Shown here in pieces: positions 9,982 through 21,995 of a DNA stretch of 41,809 nucleotides (position 1 is the stretch's first letter; every line of letters begins with the position of its first letter). Origin of the DNA: Glomus cerebriforme (lineage: Eukaryota; Glomeromycota; Glomeromycetes; Glomerales; Glomeraceae). Below the pieces are notes generated by a model, which saw only the letters and a list, made by a program, of their open reading frames with translations, did no database searches and was not told where the DNA came from. The position numbers and the translations under genes were made by a program. The stretch is taken from contig QKYT01000597.1 of NCBI GenBank assembly GCA_003550305.1, positions 3,775-45,583 on the forward strand, read 5' to 3'.

Positions 9982-11369
9982 TTATACATAACTATTTAAT
10001 GGTCTGTTTGATTTTGGTGGTAATAAACGAGTACCTTCCAAACTTTCATCATCCAATAATAAATCAGGATCTACCCGATTACGATAAAGTATATAATGTT
10101 GTGTTATGAATAATAAGTCGAATGACAAACTAACAAATCCAAGACCACTATAAATTAAACGAAAATAAGGATTAGAATAAGTTTATTAAAGAAATTGTAC
10201 GGAGAAAATTTTTTTTTAAAAAACTTACAATTTTATGTAATACTAATATAATAAATTAAAAAGAATAAGCGTGAATTAGTCTAAATAATTCATAAACCAT
10301 GCGAGAAAGAAAATAAATGTATTTCATAACTCACCCCTAATATACCATTCCAATTATCTTGTAAATATGCATCCAACACTAATTGGAAGATAGATAATAT
10401 ACCACCAGTGAAATCCTAATCAAAAAAAATCAGGTAAATAAAGAAAGAAATTAATAAAATCGATAAAATTCCAATAGTAATTAATGCTTACCAATAAAAT
10501 ATTATGGATACTCCATCCAACAGTAGACTTTCTTTTGAAATTCAAATATGCCTAAAACAAAAAAAAAATGAAATATTTTAAATTAGTTACAAGCTAGATG
10601 GCATAGTAAAGACTTTTTTTAATGAAATTTTAACTTACTTGAGGAACATATTTGATGAAACTAAAACATAACTTGATGTAACTCAAGAAATATAAAAAAT
10701 CGATCCATTGGCATAATCCAAAGGAAACTCCAATCAACAATGAAAATGCAAATAATAATAATATAGATATTAACAAGGATGCAGCAGACGATATTCGTTG
10801 ATCGTTCTATAAAATTTAACAATGGATATATAAGTAAAATAAAAAAGAAAAAAAGCGAGTCACGTGACATACCTTGTATATGAATGTTTGAATCAAAGTG
10901 ATCGTACTCAGGGTTAATGCGTGTAAAGCAAATGCTACATCATTTACTTGTACCAAATTATCTTTGCCGTTATTTCTATCCCGATATTCTTTACGTATTT
11001 CTTCGGATGAAAAGAAGGCTAAATTAAATACAGTATAACATGCAAATCCACACACGTTGAACCATAAAAAATCGATGGATAATCCTTGTACACTTGTTTT
11101 TTTTGAACAAAAAAAGAAATTTTATTATATGTAATGAAATTAATAATTTATGACAATTAATTTAATAAATACCTTTTTCGTCGCCAATTTAATATCGTTT
11201 GTGGATAAAAACTTATTGACCATGCAAAAAAATATAACTATATAACGTAAGAAAGTTGTGTTAACTACGCCACGATTTATGTATGAGACAAAATAGAATA
11301 ATAAACGCTTACCCATCCTATTGTTTTTGATAAAATTACTCCAAAACTTGCTATATTTATTGGATCCAT
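9982..11369 (-). CDS. Cystinosin-like PQ-loop transporter (H+-driven cystine exporter of the vacuole/lysosome)
   Basis: Eight exons on the minus strand splice to 276 aa: 11369-11313, 11237-11173, 11092-10873, 10806-10639, 10551-10492, 10415-10335, 10242-10229 and 10147-9982. All introns are GT-AG and all joins keep frame. Two PQ-loop motifs are clear: SFYPQTILNWRRKSVQGLS in exons 2-3 and YVPQAYLNFKRKSTVGWS in exons 4-5, followed by LLDFTGGILS. The C-terminal part reads IKFGLGFVSLSFDLLF, then QHYILYR, as in animal cystinosins. Acidic residues known to matter for proton coupling in human cystinosin (Asp of LLDFTGG, Asp of SFDLLF) are present. About seven membrane spans are expected. It lacks the long glycosylated luminal N-terminus of animal cystinosin, and its length is close to yeast Ers1. 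The 14-nt exon 7 supplies the residues YYIKF, and without it the frame breaks. The family exports cystine from acidic vacuoles; substrate here is inferred. Confidence 0.93.
10859..10868. promoter_or_regulatory. Perfect palindrome GTCACGTGAC (E-box type) at the intron 3 donor
   Basis: The 10-bp palindrome begins four bases inside intron 3 of the cystinosin-like gene. CACGTG is the core bound by bHLH factors (Pho4/Cbf1 in fungi), and GTCACGTGAC equals the consensus element of animal lysosomal gene regulation. Whether it works in this fungus and at this position is unknown. A chance match is possible, although it is long for AT-rich DNA. Confidence 0.3.
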
Positions 11370-12476
11370 ATCATATAATTATTATTTAGTTAATAAAATT
11401 GAATGTGATTAAAATTTTTTAAAAAAAATGAATATATATATATATTTATTTATCGATTCAAAAATTATTTTTAAAGGGAATTTTTTTTTTTTACGAGAAT
11501 TCTAACTCGTTTTATATTTTTTCTGATTCAATTAAAGAAATTTTGATTATAAATATGTAGATATTAAAGATTGTTGCGGAAACCAAAAAAAGGTACAAAC
11601 AAACAAAAATGATTGGATATGAATGATGCAATTTCTGAGCAAATTTTGCCATTTGAAATTTTTTTTCGGAATTTGGAGTTCGGAATTCGGTTAAAGTCCA
11701 TAATACCGTAATCCGTATTTTTGCCAAAGTAACAATCGTCAATTTCTTCTAGAAAAGAAGATAAATTTCTACCAGATTATCACAAACGATGAAGAAGAGG
11801 ATTTAAAGGATGAAGAGAATAAACGAAGACGGGATTTCCATGATAAATTAACATCATGTGCCAAGTGGAAATGACGTCACAAAAAGTAAATCCTAGTTTA
11901 CATCATGATAAACACAAAGGGACTGTACCTCCTGACTTGCTTATAGAAGGAGGATCCATGAACAAGGATTATCGTTGGTCAATTATGGTATCATTTCGGC
12001 GCAGTGATTACTGTCGTACACTATCACGTTCTAGCTCTGTATAGATCAAAAACAGCCGGCAAATCCGTAAGTGTAGTAGATTATTAACAAGAAAACATTC
12101 ACCAGAAATCGGCACTAAAAGTTTGGAACAGATCTATTACGAATTTATGATGTACCTGGTGATTAACCTGATGTACTAGGGATTAGAATAGCTATTAGAA
12201 ATCGTCTCTGATGATTAATTGAAAAAAAAAAAAAATTTTTACTATAATAAATATATTTTTGATAAAAAAAGATTGACTTGGTTAATATTTTAGCAGCTAC
12301 AGAGATTCTAATCATATAAATCACTCCACAAAAAAATATGTGATTAATTTTGTATAAATACGTTTTTAATATGTATGATAAAAAAAATAAAATAAAAGAT
12401 GCGATATCCTATTACAGTAGTGATATAGCCAATAATACAATCACCGATAAATTTATCTTATCTATAAATAATTCGA
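11370..12476. other. Intergenic region between the cystinosin-like and F-box genes
   Basis: Contains the promoter of the cystinosin-like gene at its left end and the 3' flank of the F-box gene at its right. The middle (11750-12200) is less AT-rich, with a TGACGTCA (CRE-like) palindrome at 11871-11878. A 62-codon plus-strand frame (11856-12044) and a 76-codon minus-strand frame (11512-11742) show no family features, and I do not call them genes. Confidence 0.5.
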
Positions 12477-13367
12477 TTACACAGGAAATATATATCTAAT
12501 TAATAAATTTTCAAGTAATAAATTATTTTCTTTTGCTCTCATAGCTTCAATGACTTCCATATAATTTCTCATTTCGGTTTGTTTTTTATTTACCCAATTT
12601 TCTCTTTCATCTTTCCTCAAAGAATTATATTCATTTTCCGCATGAAGTACATCTGCTCTCCAATAATATGGATTGCTTCCATAATATCCTGGTGATGTCG
12701 CATTGACCAAGTAATCAAAAGAATTTCTGAAAATGGTCTCACTAATACAAGGTAAACATGAAAGAACATTTTCAGGAAAAAGGTCTGGATCATACAATTC
12801 CTTTAACTTTTCAAGACTTATAATCATAATAAAAAAATATTTTGATTAATTACAATGTATTTAATAGAATAATTTTTACGCTATGCCAACACATCAATGA
12901 AAATACTTTTACCTGATAGTTCTTTCTTGGGCACATTTTGAACAAATCAATACTTTAAATTCCCAGAAAAGCTTACGATCTGATCCTTCAACTTTTTTAC
13001 CACAACATTGACAAGTTTTACTTATTTCTGACGATAATAGCCAAACGAATTTTTGTTCTGATAAATCACCAGGTGGTTTTAAATATGTACATTGTGGTAT
13101 AAATTTCAATCTTGATTTATTCCATAATTGTTGTGTAGTAATTGAATTTGACCATAATATTGTTCTAAATTGTTTACAAACTAACGCTAATGAATATAAA
13201 TCCTTTGGATGTACATTTTCACATATTTCTATAAATACTTCTTGTGGTAAATTTAAAAGTTTAGATTTGGATGATAATAAGTAAGAAGATGCTGGTTGCT
13301 TGATTTTGTTTAATGATATTTCTTCTGTTGAATTAGCAATTTCCTGTTCTTCACTTTGATTCTGCAT
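12477..13367 (-). CDS. F-box protein with a four-cysteine zinc-type motif
   Basis: Two exons (13367-12913 and 12816-12477) joined across a GT-AG intron give 264 aa. The splice restores a Ser codon (AG/T) and keeps frame. An F-box-like segment occupies about residues 36-85 (LLNLPQEVFIEICENVHPKD, then YSLALVCKQFRTILWS); in SCF ubiquitin ligases this part binds Skp1. It is followed by Cys119-x2-Cys122 and Cys142-x2-Cys145, a likely zinc site, an arrangement often seen after the F-box in fungal proteins. The C-terminal part is charged and has no leucine-rich, WD or Kelch repeats that would name a substrate. The gene is transcribed away from the WDR70-type gene, with about 400 bp between the two start codons. 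Substrate unknown. Confidence 0.85.
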
Positions 13368-13774
13368 AATTAAAATTTTTGAGAAAAAAGAAAATGATTT
13401 TCTTTTACTAAATTTGTGAATAAATCAACCTTGTGTACTAAGTTTAACTTAGTAAATAAATGATTACGTACCAAAAATGTCTAATGGTGAAATTAATAAA
13501 GTGCGATCACGTGTAATAAATATGATTGGCTATTCCCTCTTTTTAAAATTAGTTAATAGTGACATGTGGAATTTGTAAATTGCATTTATAAAGTTATCAT
13601 CAAAGTTTCATTCAATTGATAAACGTTGCAAATATTACATTTTTGGATGTAATAATTAGGAAAATTTAAGCCAATCATCTAAGAAATGCATATCGCAGAT
13701 CATGATCGACCCAATTTATAAAATACCTTTTCTCTCTTTCACTCTATTCAGATTTGTTTCTTGTAAAAATCAGC
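13368..13774. promoter_or_regulatory. Shared divergent promoter region of the F-box and WDR70-type genes
   Basis: The 407 bp separate two divergent start codons, so both promoters must lie here or overlap the genes. A CACGTG box lies at 13508-13513 (TCACGTGTAA). The pyrimidine-rich CTTTTCTCTCTTTCACTC at about 13726-13743 is just upstream of the plus-strand ATG. No clear TATA box can be singled out in such AT-rich DNA. Confidence 0.45.
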
Positions 13775-16700
13775 ATGTCTTTGGTAAGCATATTTTACTT
13801 ATACAATACTATACTGATAAATTTTGATTATATTAAATAATTCATGTATACATGTTTTTTTTATTAATATAGCCAAAAAAAGATGATTTATCAAAATATT
13901 TTCCATCATCATTTGGAAAAAAAACCAATTTATCATTATCTCCCAACTTAAAGACAAAGCCTGCTGATAGCATTGCAGAAGAAATGGAAGATCCCTTAAG
14001 ATCGATGTTACCTACAGCATTCGGCGCACAAAAGAAGACAAATATTGCAACTGATGTCTTCTCTAAAACAAGAAGAAAGGAACAAGAGGTTTTTGGCCTT
14101 GATTAATAATCATTTTTAATTCTTTTCGTGCAGAATTATTTAAATTGTCAATTAATATAGGAAGTTAGTAAATCTATATCGACTGAACAACAAATATCAA
14201 AAACTAAACGTTCAAAAACTGAAGGCTTTGAAATTTCAGATTTTAAACGTGAAGATATTGAAAGTAATGAAGAGGAAGATGTTGAGGACGAGGAAGGCGA
14301 TATATTTGATACTTTACCTATTTCACATGAAATTAAATTAAATGATCATTATAGGGTATGTTCATTTTAACTTTATGAAATTTCTTCAGAAGACTAACTA
14401 AGATCGAATTTATAGACTGTTTCAGCTTTAGCACTTGACCCTTCAGGAGCTAGGCTTATAACAGGTGGATATGATTATGATGTAAAATTTTGGGATTTCG
14501 CCGGAATGGATTCTTCTTTACGTCCTTTTAGAACTATAAGACCATGTGGTGATCATCAAGTAAGAACTCATGCTATGATTATTTTTCTTTTGCCGAACAG
14601 ATTTGATAATGAAATTTTATTTGTAATTTTAGATTCACCATTTAGAATATAGTTTAAGTGGGGACCAATTTTTAATTATATCAGGATCAGCACAGGCAAA
14701 AATCTATGATCGCGATGGATTTGAAGTGTATGTTATATATTAGGATCTTTTTTCATATACCATGACATATATTTAAATGAATATTTAATATTATCAATTT
14801 AGAGAGGAATATATTAAAGGAGATCCGTATATAAGGGATATGCGACATACAAAGTAATTTCAAAATTTTTATTATATTATTTTATATTATTTATTATTTA
14901 TATTTAATTACTAAAACATTTTCTTATTAAAAGCGGTCATATAGCTGCTTTAACTTCAGGTGGATGGCATCCAAATGATAAACAGACATTTATAACAGCA
15001 TCACATGACAGTACAATTAGGTAAAAAGAATTTAAAATATATTAAATATATTATGTATCAATATATTTTTTATTAAATTCATTTATATTTTAGGATATGG
15101 GATGCGGAAAACAAAAGAAAACAAAAAAATGTACTTGTATATAAATCAAAAGAGCGTGGTGGAAGAAGCGCTATAACGGCAACATGTTATAGTCCCGATG
15201 CAAAGTATATAGCCGGGGGTATTTATTATTTCTTAAATTTGTAATTTTAATTAGCTTAATTTATTAGCTTAATTTTTAATACATTTGAAATAATTAGCGT
15301 CTCAAGATGGAAGTTTATTTTTGTGGGCTGCTAAGGGTCCATATGTTCGTCCTTCTCATGTAAGTTAATAATATTCTTTTCCTTATTATTATTATTTTTT
15401 TTAAAAAAAAATTACCTTAACCAAAGGTTATTTATTTAACATAATGTAACTAGTCTATAGAAAAAGCTCATCAACCAAATAGCGAGACATCATCTATATT
15501 GTGGTCTCGTGATAATTCAACTTTAGTAACGAGGGGTGGTGATGATTGCTTAAAAGGTGAAAGAGGAATTTAAAATTTATCACCTAATTATTTTTTTTTT
15601 TTGCGTTACTATTATATTAACTCGTATATTATTTATTTACAATAGTCTGGGATGTGCGAAACTTCAAAAATCCAATTGTGCAAGCTAATCAACTTGCATC
15701 TTATAACGCAGAAACTAATGTAATATTTAGCCCTGATGAAAGGATGATTATTACAGGTAATTATTTATAAATAATATCGCCCTTCGTATTCTGTTTGTTA
15801 ACATATAATTAATATTATGAAGGTACCGCGGTTAAGAAAGGAGAAGGTTATGGAAAATTAGTAATGATGGATCGTGAATCACTTGAGATTTTGCGAATAA
15901 TGAGTAAGAAATATACCAAAGATTCGTTAATTTGATAAATTGTTGTATGCTAAAGTTATTGTTCCTTAGGTATCACACAATCTAGTGTCGTTAAAGTTTT
16001 ATGGCATTCGCGCATTAACCAGGTATTGATTATAAAACATTTTCATTATTTCTTCAAATTATGCTTAATAGTTTAATATATTATCTTTTTAGATTATTTC
16101 TGGAAGTGCGGATGGATCAGTTCATGTATTTTATGATCCTAATGTTAGTGTTCGTGGAGCAAAGCTTTGTATTATCAAAGAATCAAAAAAGAGAGCTGTG
16201 GACGATTACGAAATCAATCGTCCCATTATTGCACCACATTCATTGGCATTATTTAGAGATGATAGGCCGAAATCGACAAAGAGAAAGAGAGAGAAATTGA
16301 GAAAAGACCCTGTTGCATCACACAGACCTGGTAATTATTTTTTATTTAATTAATTTAATTTAATATTCAAAATTAATAGTACATTTTATATATTATTGTT
16401 TTTATCAGATTTACCTGTTAGTGGTCCAGGAAAAGGTGGCAAAATTGGTAGCAGTTTAACACAACATATTATGAAAGAATTAATTAAAGATACTACAAGA
16501 GGTTTGTCCAATTATTGTTCTTTGTTTGAGTTTTTTATATATTTTAATCTATTTTTAAAATTAGACGAGGATCCAAGAGAAGCCTTATTAAAATATGCGG
16601 AAATATCAGAAAGTAGGTCGAAACTCGATTTTTGTATTTTGTAAATTATTAAACAAATGCTAAAAATAATTATTTTTAATGTCATAGATGATCCTCAATG

Positions 16701-16877
16701 GATTGGTAACGGTAAGTCTATTTCTACCAAATATATTTTTTAACTTTTCAAATGATTTCATTTGATTTTTATAACCTATTTTTTTAATTTACAGCTTATA
16801 AGAAAACCCAGCCAAAACCTGTGTTAGCTGAAACTACCGGAGAGGAAGGGGAAGAAGAGGTTAAAAGAAGATCTTAA
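13775..16877 (+). CDS. WDR70-family WD40-repeat protein
   Basis: Eighteen exons splice to 605 aa: 13775-13783, 13873-14088, 14161-14355, 14416-14559, 14633-14727, 14803-14853, 14934-15020, 15094-15218, 15298-15359, 15454-15556, 15646-15756, 15823-15903, 15970-16022, 16093-16330, 16409-16501, 16565-16612, 16688-16711 and 16795-16877. All introns are GT-AG and all phases match. The family order is visible: an acidic N-terminal region, LPISHEIKLNDHYRTVSALA, ITGGYDYDVKFWDFAGMD, RDGFEVEEYIKGD, NGHIAALTSGGWHP, TASHDSTIR, RGGDDCLKVWDVRNFKNP, FSPDERMIITG, WHSRINQIISGSADGSVHVF, and a basic C-terminus ending AYKKTQPKP. WDR70 proteins of fission yeast and humans act with CRL4 ubiquitin ligase in histone H2B ubiquitination during DNA break repair; the same role is inferred here. 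The first coding exon is 9 nt (MSL) and exon 17 is 24 nt. For exon 10 the acceptor TAACTAG is required, because the TCTATAG seven bases later breaks the frame. Confidence 0.92.
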
Positions 16878-17201
16878 AATATTTTAATATTTTTATAAGT
16901 AAGTACAATTTGGTAATTATTATATTATTAATGTTGGACATATTAATATAATTAATATAATTTGTTTACGTTATTATATCAAGAAAGAATTTTTGTACAT
17001 TCATACAATCTATACAGAAGAATATATGTAATAATCATTTTGTAATTTATATCTTAATTTTAAACCCATTTTTTATTTAGACAAGATTTTGTTTTTTTAA
17101 AAAATAAAAAATCTATTAAAAATTAATGTACAACCAAAAAATAAAATAAAATAAAGTAAAATAAAAAAAAATAAATAAAATTATACAAGAAACGGAAAAT
17201 T
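16878..17201. other. Short convergent 3' intergenic region
   Basis: The WDR70-type gene (+) and the flippase gene (-) end here, tail to tail, 324 bp apart. The sequence is A/T-rich with many AATAAA-like hexamers on either strand (for example near 17150-17178). No gene is seen. Confidence 0.6.
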
Positions 17202-20200
17202 TTATATTATATTATCAGAATTTCTTTTACTTTGTAAATCATCTTCAGTCTCTTCAATTAAAGTTTCCATATTACTACCATTATTACCATTATTTAAATG
17301 CCCAAAACTTTCAAAACTAGTTTTTGGAGTAATAGTATCAGCATGATAAGAAGGAGGAGGAATTTCATCGTTATTTTGTTCATTATCTTGTTTTGGAAAA
17401 GTGAACTCATCTAAAGAATTTGTAGATCTTAATCTTCTTACAGGAGAATGTGGAGATAACGTAGTTGTATTACTAATAGCTGTACTTATTGCAGTGCTTG
17501 TTGGAGAACTATTACCATTTTGTTGATTAAAATTGGAGGTAACTGAAGGAATTTCTACCATCATTAACGCATTTTCATTATCAATACTACTAACAATATT
17601 ATCAACATTAACTTCCTTAATATTATTATATTCGGATGAACCTGTCTTAATATTATCTTTTTTACTACTTTTATTCTCATTTCTTTTTATATGTCTTTTA
17701 AATCCGCCTTCTATATCATCATCCTTATTACTATCGTTTCCTCCTTCGATTAATTTATCCAAAAGTTTTTTATCTTTTTCAATTTCTTGATAAATATCAA
17801 CATCAGTAGGCAATATAATATTTTTAATTACTTTAACTAATAAATTAGGTAACATGGCAATACTAACGGTTAAAAGAATGGTAGCCCAATACTCTGATTT
17901 ACTACCAACTCTTTGAAAAGTACCATTAACATCATAAACTTGACCACTACTCTTTGGATATAAGAAAGAATAAATGGTTTGATATAAATACCATCCAATT
18001 AGTGTTAATATTGAAGTAATATGAGTTATCCATGTCCAATTATGACATTCTAAATAAGCAATTTTAATTGTGACAACAAATACTACACAACTATAAACAG
18101 TCATCCCTAATTCATATAATTGTGGAGATCCGAATCTTCCCAATTCACCTTCTTCCAAGAATCCATGAATGATAAATGGTATTCCTATTATAGCACAAGC
18201 ATGAAATATTCCAGCTCCCATCCATGTAAAGAATAATTGTAGATTAAATCCGCCATTACGTTGACCTAAATTATATAATTCAGGTACTCCAATTGTTGTT
18301 TTCATATTTAAATCTTTCTCAAACATTCCGATTACTATTACAGGCAATGAAGAAAATAAAGTATTATAAAATGATAATGTCCATTGTTCATATAAACTGG
18401 TAGCAGAAAATCCAGTAAATAGTTGAAATAATCCTTGCGTTAAATAAAAACACATGCATTTATAAAATGTTCCTAATACAAATTTTGATACTCTAACATA
18501 TGACCATCTACCATGTACAAATAATAAGTTACTTAAAAATCTAAATTGTGCTATTGAGTAATCACTTGATCGTGCTGCTTGTAATCCTTCGCGTCCTGTT
18601 ATTCCAATACCAACATGAGCTTCTTGTATCATAGCAATATCATTTGCTCCATCTCCAATCGCTAATGTCACATGATTTGTTAATTTACTTCTTATATTTC
18701 TAACTACGAGCGCTTTTTGTGATGGACTTACTCTACAACATATTACAGCTTCACATAATATTCCTAAATCAACAAATATTTCCATGATATCTTGATCTTT
18801 TTCAATTTTCATAAGTGTCGCTCCATCTACAACCGCTACAGGATGTTTTGCTTTACCATTCTTTACATCTTTTAATGTTCTTTTCATCATTGATTTTAAA
18901 TCTTCAACGTTTGAATCAATAATAATAGTTGTAGAATAATCTTTAATTAATGAACATGAGTATCCAATGTTAATAGCCGTCTCCCTTTTATCTCCTGTCA
19001 ACATCCAAACTCTTATACCAGCTCTACGTAATTTATCGATCGTTTCTGGTACCCCATTTTGTAATTTATCTTCAATTGCTGTTGCTCCTGTGATTTCCAA
19101 ATCGCGTTCTATTAATTCTGCCACTTCTTCCAATTTTTGTTGCCTATCAACAAGTGAAGTTGATGCTTCTTGATATAAATCATTCCACGATGTATATTCT
19201 TCTTCGTCCATGAATCTATGAGCATAAAGTAATGTTCGAAGTCCTTCCGTTGCAAAATCTTGAATATGACACATTGTTTGACTATATAACCACGTATCAT
19301 CCCGCATTGGAAATAAATCAACAACTGAACGTTCTGAATCAACTGTTCTTATACTATAACTACGTTCGTGCGCACGTTTAATGGAAACTGGTGAAGAAGG
19401 TGTTTTGGGAGTATTTGGATTTGATGAAATAACTGATGATCCAGATTGATTGTTTGAACTTCTATCCACAATACTAGTATCAACTCGAAGATCATGTAAT
19501 GGACGTTTTTCAAATTTACTTTCATTTTTCTGTTCATAACTCTTGTCCTCATTATATTTTTCTTTTTTATCTGATCTCTTAACAGGATCTCTTAATCTTT
19601 CGAGTACAATTGAATCAGCCCCTTTACAAAGTAAGCATATTCTTCCATCAGGTAAACGATATATTATTGACATCCTTTTTCGTTTACTCGAAAATTCAAT
19701 AACATTTAAGATCTTATAAGTCTCATACATTGTTGTGGCTGAATTTGGAACTTTCAATCCATTAGGACCATCATTATTAACTCTTAAAGAAACTGAAGAC
19801 ATTGAACGATCCATTACAACATATCCCAATTCTTTTGCTGCGGTAACAAGAGCAAATTCATCAGGTGAAGCTGCTTGATAAAATATATCTTGAGTCTCTT
19901 GATCAATTTCAGGAACACAAGTGTGACATAACGCAACTGCTAATAAGAAAAATCTTGCTTTTTCATAAAATGGTGTATTATTTTGATGATGTAAAATTGT
20001 TAATAAATCTAAAGTTGATTTCATATGTTGACCTGTTTTACCTTTAACTGATTTTAAAGAGACTCCTGAAGTTGAATCGCGTCTATATAATGGAGATGGA
20101 CCAATTGAATTTGGTGCTATCATTGAAAATCTTCCACTTCGTGTTGAATCACTACGATTAAGTTGTCTATTTTCAAATGCAATATCATCTCCATCATTCG

Positions 20201-21995
20201 TATCATCACGCGTATGAGAACGATTATGTCGTCTTGTAGATAATGAAAACCTTTTAAAAATTCCTTGAATCGTATTAGATTTTTGAGGTTGTTTCATCAT
20301 TCTTAATAAATCGTCTTCTTCAATTCGTCTTAAATCCAAATCATGTATAAATGCTCTTCCACCAACGCTAATTTTTCTAAACAACATAACATTGTCCGTC
20401 AAAGTACCAGTTTTATCTGAGAACAAATAACTAACTTGACCTAATTCTTCATTAATTGTAGATGTTCTTGCTTCAGCAGGTGTATCAGTTTCTTGATGAT
20501 ACATTTCTAAATCATTATTAATAAAATAAGCTTGGGCCAATTTAACAACTTCCATAGTAACATAAAGTGATATTGGAATCATGGTATTGAATAAAATGAT
20601 ATAACTCGCTAAAGTCTGAAGAATATCCATTTGATTGATTTCGGTGTGCAGATAAAATGAATCATCTCCAAAATCTGCATCCCATAATTTTGAAAATATT
20701 GTACTCATTGTTGCTAAAAACATTACAAAACAAAAAATGATGATAACTACTTTGTTCATCAATTTTTGTATACTTGGAGCTTTTGTACGAATATTTTTCG
20801 ATGCATTCATGCGTAATTTCGTTTCCTCTCCTGTAAATATGACTAATCCATAAATTTCAGGTGTGTTACGAAGAATTGTTCCACGTAAAAGGATTTGATT
20901 ATTTGTAAGGGAAATGGTTTTTTTATTTGCTAATGTAATTGATCCATCAAAATTATACAAGTCTTGATTTGGATTCTCTGTATGCACAGTTGCTATTTAT
21001 ATAACATAATGAAGTTAATAACTCATAATTCCATTAAAATCTATACACATATATATTATTAATTTTCTTTAATTACCTCGAAAATCAGCTAGGGCTTCAG
21101 GAGAAGTGACGATTGAGTTTGTTTCTTTTAGAGCTTGACGCTGTTTTAAATTAGTTTCACCGTCCAAAGCAGCAGTTTCAATGTAACAAGTACCTTCTTC
21201 ACCCGTAGAATGAAGTAAAAGTAAATCTGCAGGTATCCATTCTTGAGCTTTAACAGAAACCAAATCACCGACTTTTAAATTCCTCCATTTAGTTTTCCGC
21301 CAAACACCAAGATGTTGAGTAGTAGAATCATTAGATTTATAAACATTTAATACAGAACATTCTTTATTATTCTCTATTTGATCTTGTTTATGTCTACGAT
21401 AATCATCAAATCCTTCATGAGCTATTGCAATTGACATAAATACACTAAGTGGTATTATCGTGGTAAAACGTCCTGTCGGAGAAAATCCTGGTATCGATTG
21501 TAATATTGCAACAAATAAAAAATATACATTTGCTATCTTTGAAAATTGATAAATAAGTTGTTTTGGTATAAAATTATAAATTTTATAACGTGAAGTTGTT
21601 ATTGAATTATTAATGAAAGGTTTTTTTGTACGTGGATCTATTAAAGGAACTTGATTATTTGGATTAATTGGTATCTCACGTCCAGCATCATCTTGATTAT
21701 GACCACCTGGTATCATATTACTTAATCTTTTTACTGCATGACGAATACTATCTCTACGTCTTGAGATTGATTGACTTAGATGGCGACTTAATGATCTATT
21801 ATGTGTATTATGTGGTGAATCATAAGACGGTCGTTCTACGTTGACTTCTGCATCTGATGTTATAACATCATAAGTTAAGGATCTCTGAGAAACATCATGT
21901 CGTATTTCTTGTAAAGAAATGTTTTGTTCTTGTTGATGTTGATGCTGTGACGAAATAAATTCTATAGAATCATCAATCTTATTATTTGATGACAT
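17202..21995 (-). CDS. P4-type ATPase, phospholipid flippase (Dnf3/ATP10-like subgroup)
   Basis: Two exons (21995-21077 and 20992-17202) with one GT-AG intron give 1569 aa, a normal size for fungal Dnf-type flippases. Domain order: Ser/Gln-rich N-terminal tail; TSRYKIYNFIPKQLIYQFSK and the first spans; actuator loop with TAALDGETNLKQRQA; the M4 motif MIPISLYVTMEVVKL; the phosphorylation site SDKTGTLTDN with the catalytic Asp at about 499; nucleotide-binding KGADSIVLERL near 763; MLTGDKRETAINIGYS near 972; the hinge GDGANDIAMIQEAHVGIG near 1085; six C-terminal spans; and a long Asn/Ser/Thr-rich cytosolic tail. All catalytic motifs are intact. Such enzymes move phospholipids to the cytosolic leaflet in Golgi, endosome or plasma membranes, usually with a Cdc50-type subunit, none of which is seen here. 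Subgroup is judged from TLTDN...FRKISV and is less certain than the family. Confidence 0.95.

Noticed and set aside
10335..10337. A one-base frameshift (GGGG for GGG) at the exon 6 donor of the cystinosin-like gene
   Set aside because: The apparent frame break is fully explained by the 14-nt microexon at 10229-10242.
10661..11055. Two separate small minus-strand proteins of 69 and 79 residues
   Set aside because: They are exons 3 and 4 of the cystinosin-like gene read through their introns, not separate genes.
11856..12044. A 62-codon plus-strand gene in the less AT-rich intergenic patch
   Set aside because: No family features and no supporting splice structure; the higher G/C may be regulatory or an old insertion.
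16061..16644. Small plus-strand proteins of 79 and 82 residues
   Set aside because: They overlap exons 14-16 of the WDR70-type gene in wrong frames or with unspliced introns.
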